A DNA stretch of 64,000 nucleotides, taken from NCBI GenBank assembly GCA_013399305.1, contig VXAI01000375.1:187947-251946 (forward strand). The letters run 5' to 3'. This stretch comes from Rostratula benghalensis (Eukaryota > Chordata > Aves > Charadriiformes > Rostratulidae). Positions 61,187-64,000 of the stretch are shown here, one piece after another. Below the pieces are notes generated by a model. That model worked only from the letters and a program-made list of their open reading frames with translations. It was not told the DNA's origin and did no database searches. Within the stretch, counting starts at the first letter, position 1. Each line of letters begins with the position of its first letter. The position numbers and the translations under genes were made by a program.

Positions 61187-63238
61187 ACAGTGCTTCTTGC
61201 ACAGATGTTTCTGTACCCACTGCAAAAACTCGTGCATTGTTTCTAGGCAGAAAAGCTTTTGGGTTTTCTTGTACAATTTTTCTTGTACAATTTGATTATC
61301 AAATGTATTGATAAGTGAAGGATTAAATATACGTCCCTTCCTGCTGCTAACAGATCTCTCTCATGGGCATGATTATATTACTAAAGGAAAGCTAGAGCTA
61401 TTTAAGATTTTAATAGATAAAAATAACTATTGAGCTGTGTAATAAAACATGTCAATACTGATATATGTGTATGACAGAAGTGATAACATTGGCATGATTG
61501 CTTATTGGTTTAGAGTTGATAGATTCATTCTCTGGAAAATAAGATTATGAAAGTACTGCTATTAAATAGCAACATCACTTAAAAGCCGAACAGACCTATT
61601 TCATTTGATTTTACTGCATTACAAACAAATGAGTAATTTAGTACTCCTTTCACAAGTTATGTATAAGCTATGCATCTTCATAAGAAATCATCAAATATTT
61701 ACTAACATAGGAGAAAGTGGCATGGAGAAAAAAAAAAAAATAAATAAGACAAACCATGCCCCAATGTCTGCAATTTACATTGTGCAATAGTGCGTGTTCA
61801 TTGGAATATCCTGGACATGGTTGAATTTCCCAGAGAAATATCCCATAGACAGGAAAGTAGAAAATTAAGAGATAAATAAAGAAAACTATTTTTTATATAT
61901 TCTATCATACAATTCTTTAATGTGTGAATGAGAAACAAAACTGGGGGCTCCCCATCTGTACTACACACAATTTGTAAATTTAAATGTTTGGTGAAAAGGT
62001 GTCTAGCTTGATCAAAACATTTCTTGGCTAATGTTTTGGAAGTTTTGTATCTGAAATAATATTTGTATTTTTATTAGTTCATTTTGGGGTTTTTTTTGAA
62101 TATGTGTATGACTTGAAGTGCAGCTGTTCTCACAAACTGCATGGTGAATAACGGCAGAGAGAAAAGTTAAAATATCAGGCTTGTCTGAGGGATTTCAGTT
62201 TCTATGTCATGCATACTTCTATTAGCTTTGAATACTTTCTGTCAAAATATTGGGGTGTATTTCACATATACTACATATATCGATCTGTCACATGTAAAAA
62301 TGCTGAGTAGAATTCATTGACTTTAATGAGACTTTCAAAGCTTGTAACACAATCTTTGCTTTAGTAGAATGCTTCAGACTTCACTTACACTAAAAGCATC
62401 GGATACTTTTGCTCTTGGAGGAATGCAGTGATGCCACAGGTTCATACATTTGCCTTACACTTGCATCCTGGAGAAAGCCACCACCCAAGTTTGGTGGAAT
62501 CCGTTCTTAAACCACTGGTGGTTGTCAAATACGGGAAAGAAGATGCAAAAACCCAAACAAGCAACCAAGGGTAAAAAGTGTCATGCAAAGAAGGTGCTGA
62601 ATAACTGGAGCACCAGGGCAGCAAGCTTCAGAAGCATTAAGTGTGTGTGTGTAGTTGAATGTGTGGTATACATCACTGCTTTTTGTTACCATGTGTTTGA
62701 GGAGGGAAAAGCAAAATCTTGGGCTATCTATCACTGGCTGTACATTTAGTAGTGACAGAGCAGTTGTCCACATTGTCCATGTACTGCAGAGGTATTCTGC
62801 TTGCCTAACAGGTATGAGTATGTAAGTCACTTTGTAAAAGATATACTTGGGTTTTTCTTCTTTCCTGTTTGGAGGAAATTTAGAAGGACACTCTTGCAAT
62901 GAGAAAGACTTGCAAGAGAAAGGATGAAAATATTTTTCAAGCCAGTACACCATGCTTACTCTGCTAGAAGAGGGCAGAGTATAGTTAGTGCTGCAAGCAG
63001 GCACAGGGCACTGAAATGTAGCCAGGAGCCATGTTGGGGCAGCTTCAGCAGGGCTGTGGCAGAGTGATGAATCCTATGTGAGTGGAAGAGCCAGGAGGAC
63101 ATAGAAATGTGGGCAGCATGGTGTTGTACACTCTCCTCTGTGACTACGACTGCATGGAGGGAAGACAGGAAATCATAACTGCTGTCAGCAGAATACCTTA
63201 CGGGTTAGGGCTTAATGGCAGATTTAACATCATCACAG

Positions 63239-63361
63239 CAGATGTGACCTCAAGTGGCAATGATTCAGATGATGAAGACTCTTCAGAGGAGACGATTTAC
63301 CCAACAGTGTTTCCAGGCTGGGACAGGAGTGTTGCCAAGGATGAGTACGCTCCAACTACTA
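63239..63361 (+). CDS. CD44: CD44 alternative-type stem exon ('variant' exon B)
   Basis: Either 123 or 120 nt, because the acceptor is a CAGCAG pair (exon start 63239 or 63242). Both starts are phase 1, and the exon ends in phase 1. The common part encodes VTSSGNDSDDEDSSEETIYP, then TVFPGWDRSVAKDEYAPTT. The Ser-Gly followed by an acidic cluster recalls the glycosaminoglycan-bearing v3 exon of mammalian CD44, but the rest is not clearly alignable. The donor is CTA/GTAAGG. The open frame extends upstream to 63082, but no better phase-compatible acceptor is visible there. Confidence 0.78.
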
Positions 63362-63968
63362 GTAAGGAACTTCTTTCTCTTTGGATTACTTTTTTCTTCT
63401 TTTTCCTCTCCTACCCAATGTTTCTCCTCCTTCGTCACACAGATATTGTGTGACAATTGGATTATCTTCTCATCAACTTTTTCTTCAGAAATGTCTCTCT
63501 TATGATTGAGAAGTCATATGAGGGACATATTGATAGAATGAATATGTCTTCTATTGCTGCTTAAAATTAACTTCCCAGTTTTATGCTTATTTGAATGCAT
63601 GCATTCAGTCATGCTTTTCCAAGAAATAAAAAAGATTTTTTTTTTTCTATTTTTTTTTGGGGGGGGGGGGAAACAGTGTTAAAATATTTCCAGTTCATAT
63701 TATTTGTAATCTACATCTATAGTACCGTACTTTTCCTGTGCGTGGAAGAAGAGGTCACACCTCTTTGAGTGTCACACAATTTGAGGTCAAACCCCAGGTT
63801 CCCTTTTCATTGGGAAGTGTCAGCAACACAGCCTCATATTTACTCTCTTCTGTGTTCTTCCCATGCACTCTTCTAACATCATCTTATTTGTTTTGTGACC
63901 TCAGATGTTTAGGCATGATCCATTAATGTAACTTTTAATACATAACCTTATTTTCCTGATATACACAG
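63362..63968 (+). other. CD44: CD44 intron after stem exon B
   Basis: 607 bp, with an immediate pyrimidine-rich stretch (63370-63430) and a T9-G12 homopolymer junction at 63650-63670. The acceptor is TTATTTTCCTGATATACACAG. Confidence 0.75.
63650..63670. repeat. T9-G12 homopolymer junction
   Basis: Nine T directly followed by twelve G, after an earlier T-run (about 63636-63646). Prone to sequencing and assembly error. Confidence 0.9.
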
Positions 63969-64000
63969 TCCCACAGGGATCATCTGATAGCTCTTTTTTA
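63969..64000 (+). CDS. CD44: CD44 stem exon, partial, cut by window end
   Basis: After the acceptor GATATACACAG, the phase-1 frame reads (I or V)PQGSSDSSFL and runs open to the last base. Ser-rich sequence and correct phase fit a further CD44 stem exon. Only 32 nt are visible, so length, donor and identity are unknown. Confidence 0.55.

Larger units (their letters stand above)
60013..63238 (+). other. CD44: CD44 intron between stem exons A and B
   Basis: 3.2 kb. It contains a candidate 9-nt microexon (60083-60091) and a short TG repeat (61173-61186). It also includes the longest open frame of the window (62525-63004, minus strand), which I reject as a gene. Other acceptor-like sites were checked and lacked a phase-compatible donor before a stop, except the doubtful ones listed under rejected items. 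Confidence 0.7.
31578..64000 (+). other. CD44: CD44 gene, 5' portion (coding part of locus within window)
   Basis: CD44 is a type I membrane glycoprotein and the main cell-surface hyaluronan receptor, used in adhesion, migration and matrix binding. Spliced together, the exons give a signal peptide, a link domain and its flanking extension, then a Ser/Thr-rich, acidic stem. Junction phases are consistent: exon 1 ends in phase 1, exon 2 in phase 2, and exon 3 and every later exon in phase 1. This matches the known symmetric phase-1 stem exons of CD44 and permits exon skipping. Human-like residue numbering holds up to about residue 112, with one extra residue afterwards. The remaining stem, transmembrane and cytoplasmic exons are outside the window. 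Confidence 0.93.

Noticed and set aside
61200..61310. Possible CD44 stem exon beginning DVSVPTAKT after CTTGCACAG
   Set aside because: The frame is open and the start looks stem-like, but no acceptable donor appears before the stop, and the sequence soon becomes hydrophobic with Cys and Phe.
62764..62811. Possible 48-nt phase 1-1 exon ending at a strong donor (AACAG/GTATGAGT)
   Set aside because: The only phase-compatible acceptor (GACAGAGCAG) lacks a pyrimidine tract. The encoded peptide is hydrophobic with a cysteine, unlike the CD44 stem. The better acceptor TACATTTAG gives a stop.
62525..63004. Longest open frame of the window (159 codons, minus strand)
   Set aside because: It lies antisense within the CD44 intron before stem exon B. 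It has no recognisable domain and Cys, Phe and Tyr scattered without pattern, and nothing suggests a promoter or splice structure. Its length is possible by chance over six frames of 64 kb.
63082..63241. Upstream extension of the exon B frame beginning MEEPGGHRN
   Set aside because: The frame is open, but no acceptor with a pyrimidine tract in phase 1 was found. The content (Cys, Tyr, Leu rich) does not fit the stem, and the ATG has no promoter context.
1..64000. CRISPR arrays, bacterial operons, rRNA or tRNA genes
   Set aside because: No regularly spaced repeats, ribosome-binding-site-led genes or rRNA/tRNA-like sequences were seen. The window is vertebrate nuclear DNA.

Overview
The window is AT-rich vertebrate genomic DNA, most probably from a bird. 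The evidence is several CR1 LINE fragments whose best-preserved copies carry an ATTCTGTG-type 3' tail, one LTR of the kind common in avian ERVL-like elements, a few old MIR-like SINE relics, long introns, and spliced GT-AG exons. There are no bacterial-style operons, CRISPR arrays or rRNA genes, and I recognised no tRNA.

Only one host gene is recognisable: the 5' half of CD44, the hyaluronan receptor, on the + strand. Its signal-peptide exon lies at 31578-31644. After a 22.2 kb first intron come the two link-domain exons (53847-54012 and 55852-55988), an exon carrying the sixth cysteine (57412-57483) and the first stem exon (58153-58392). Beyond these are alternative-type stem ('variant') exons at 59917-60012 and 63239/63242-63361, and one cut by the window edge at 63969-64000. 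The exon junction phases all agree. The spliced product has six cysteines in the CD44 pattern, five N-glycosylation sequons at the human CD44 positions (the last shifted by one), and the hyaluronan-contact residues K38, R41, Y42, R78, Y79, N100 and Y105. The transmembrane and cytoplasmic exons lie beyond the window.

Layout: positions 1-31340 are upstream intergenic DNA with CR1 fragments (50-712, 5080-5950 with a nested second CR1, 9615-10775, and relics near 12930, 17605 and 22185) and an isolated LTR at 15616-15997. Positions 31340-31577 are the presumed CD44 promoter and 5' UTR. Intron 1 (31645-53846) holds an A31-G12 homopolymer junction, an AT microsatellite, three MIR-like relics, an old CR1 3' end and a better-preserved antisense CR1 ending 485 bp before exon 2. 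The region 53847-64000 is exon-dense.

I found no convincing undescribed system. The most useful leads are in the CD44 stem region: a possible 9-nt microexon (60083-60091), a NAGNAG tandem acceptor (63236-63241), two variant exons with nearly identical 3' ends, a 21-nt in-frame duplication in the first stem exon, and loss of part of the basic hyaluronan-binding patch known in mammals.
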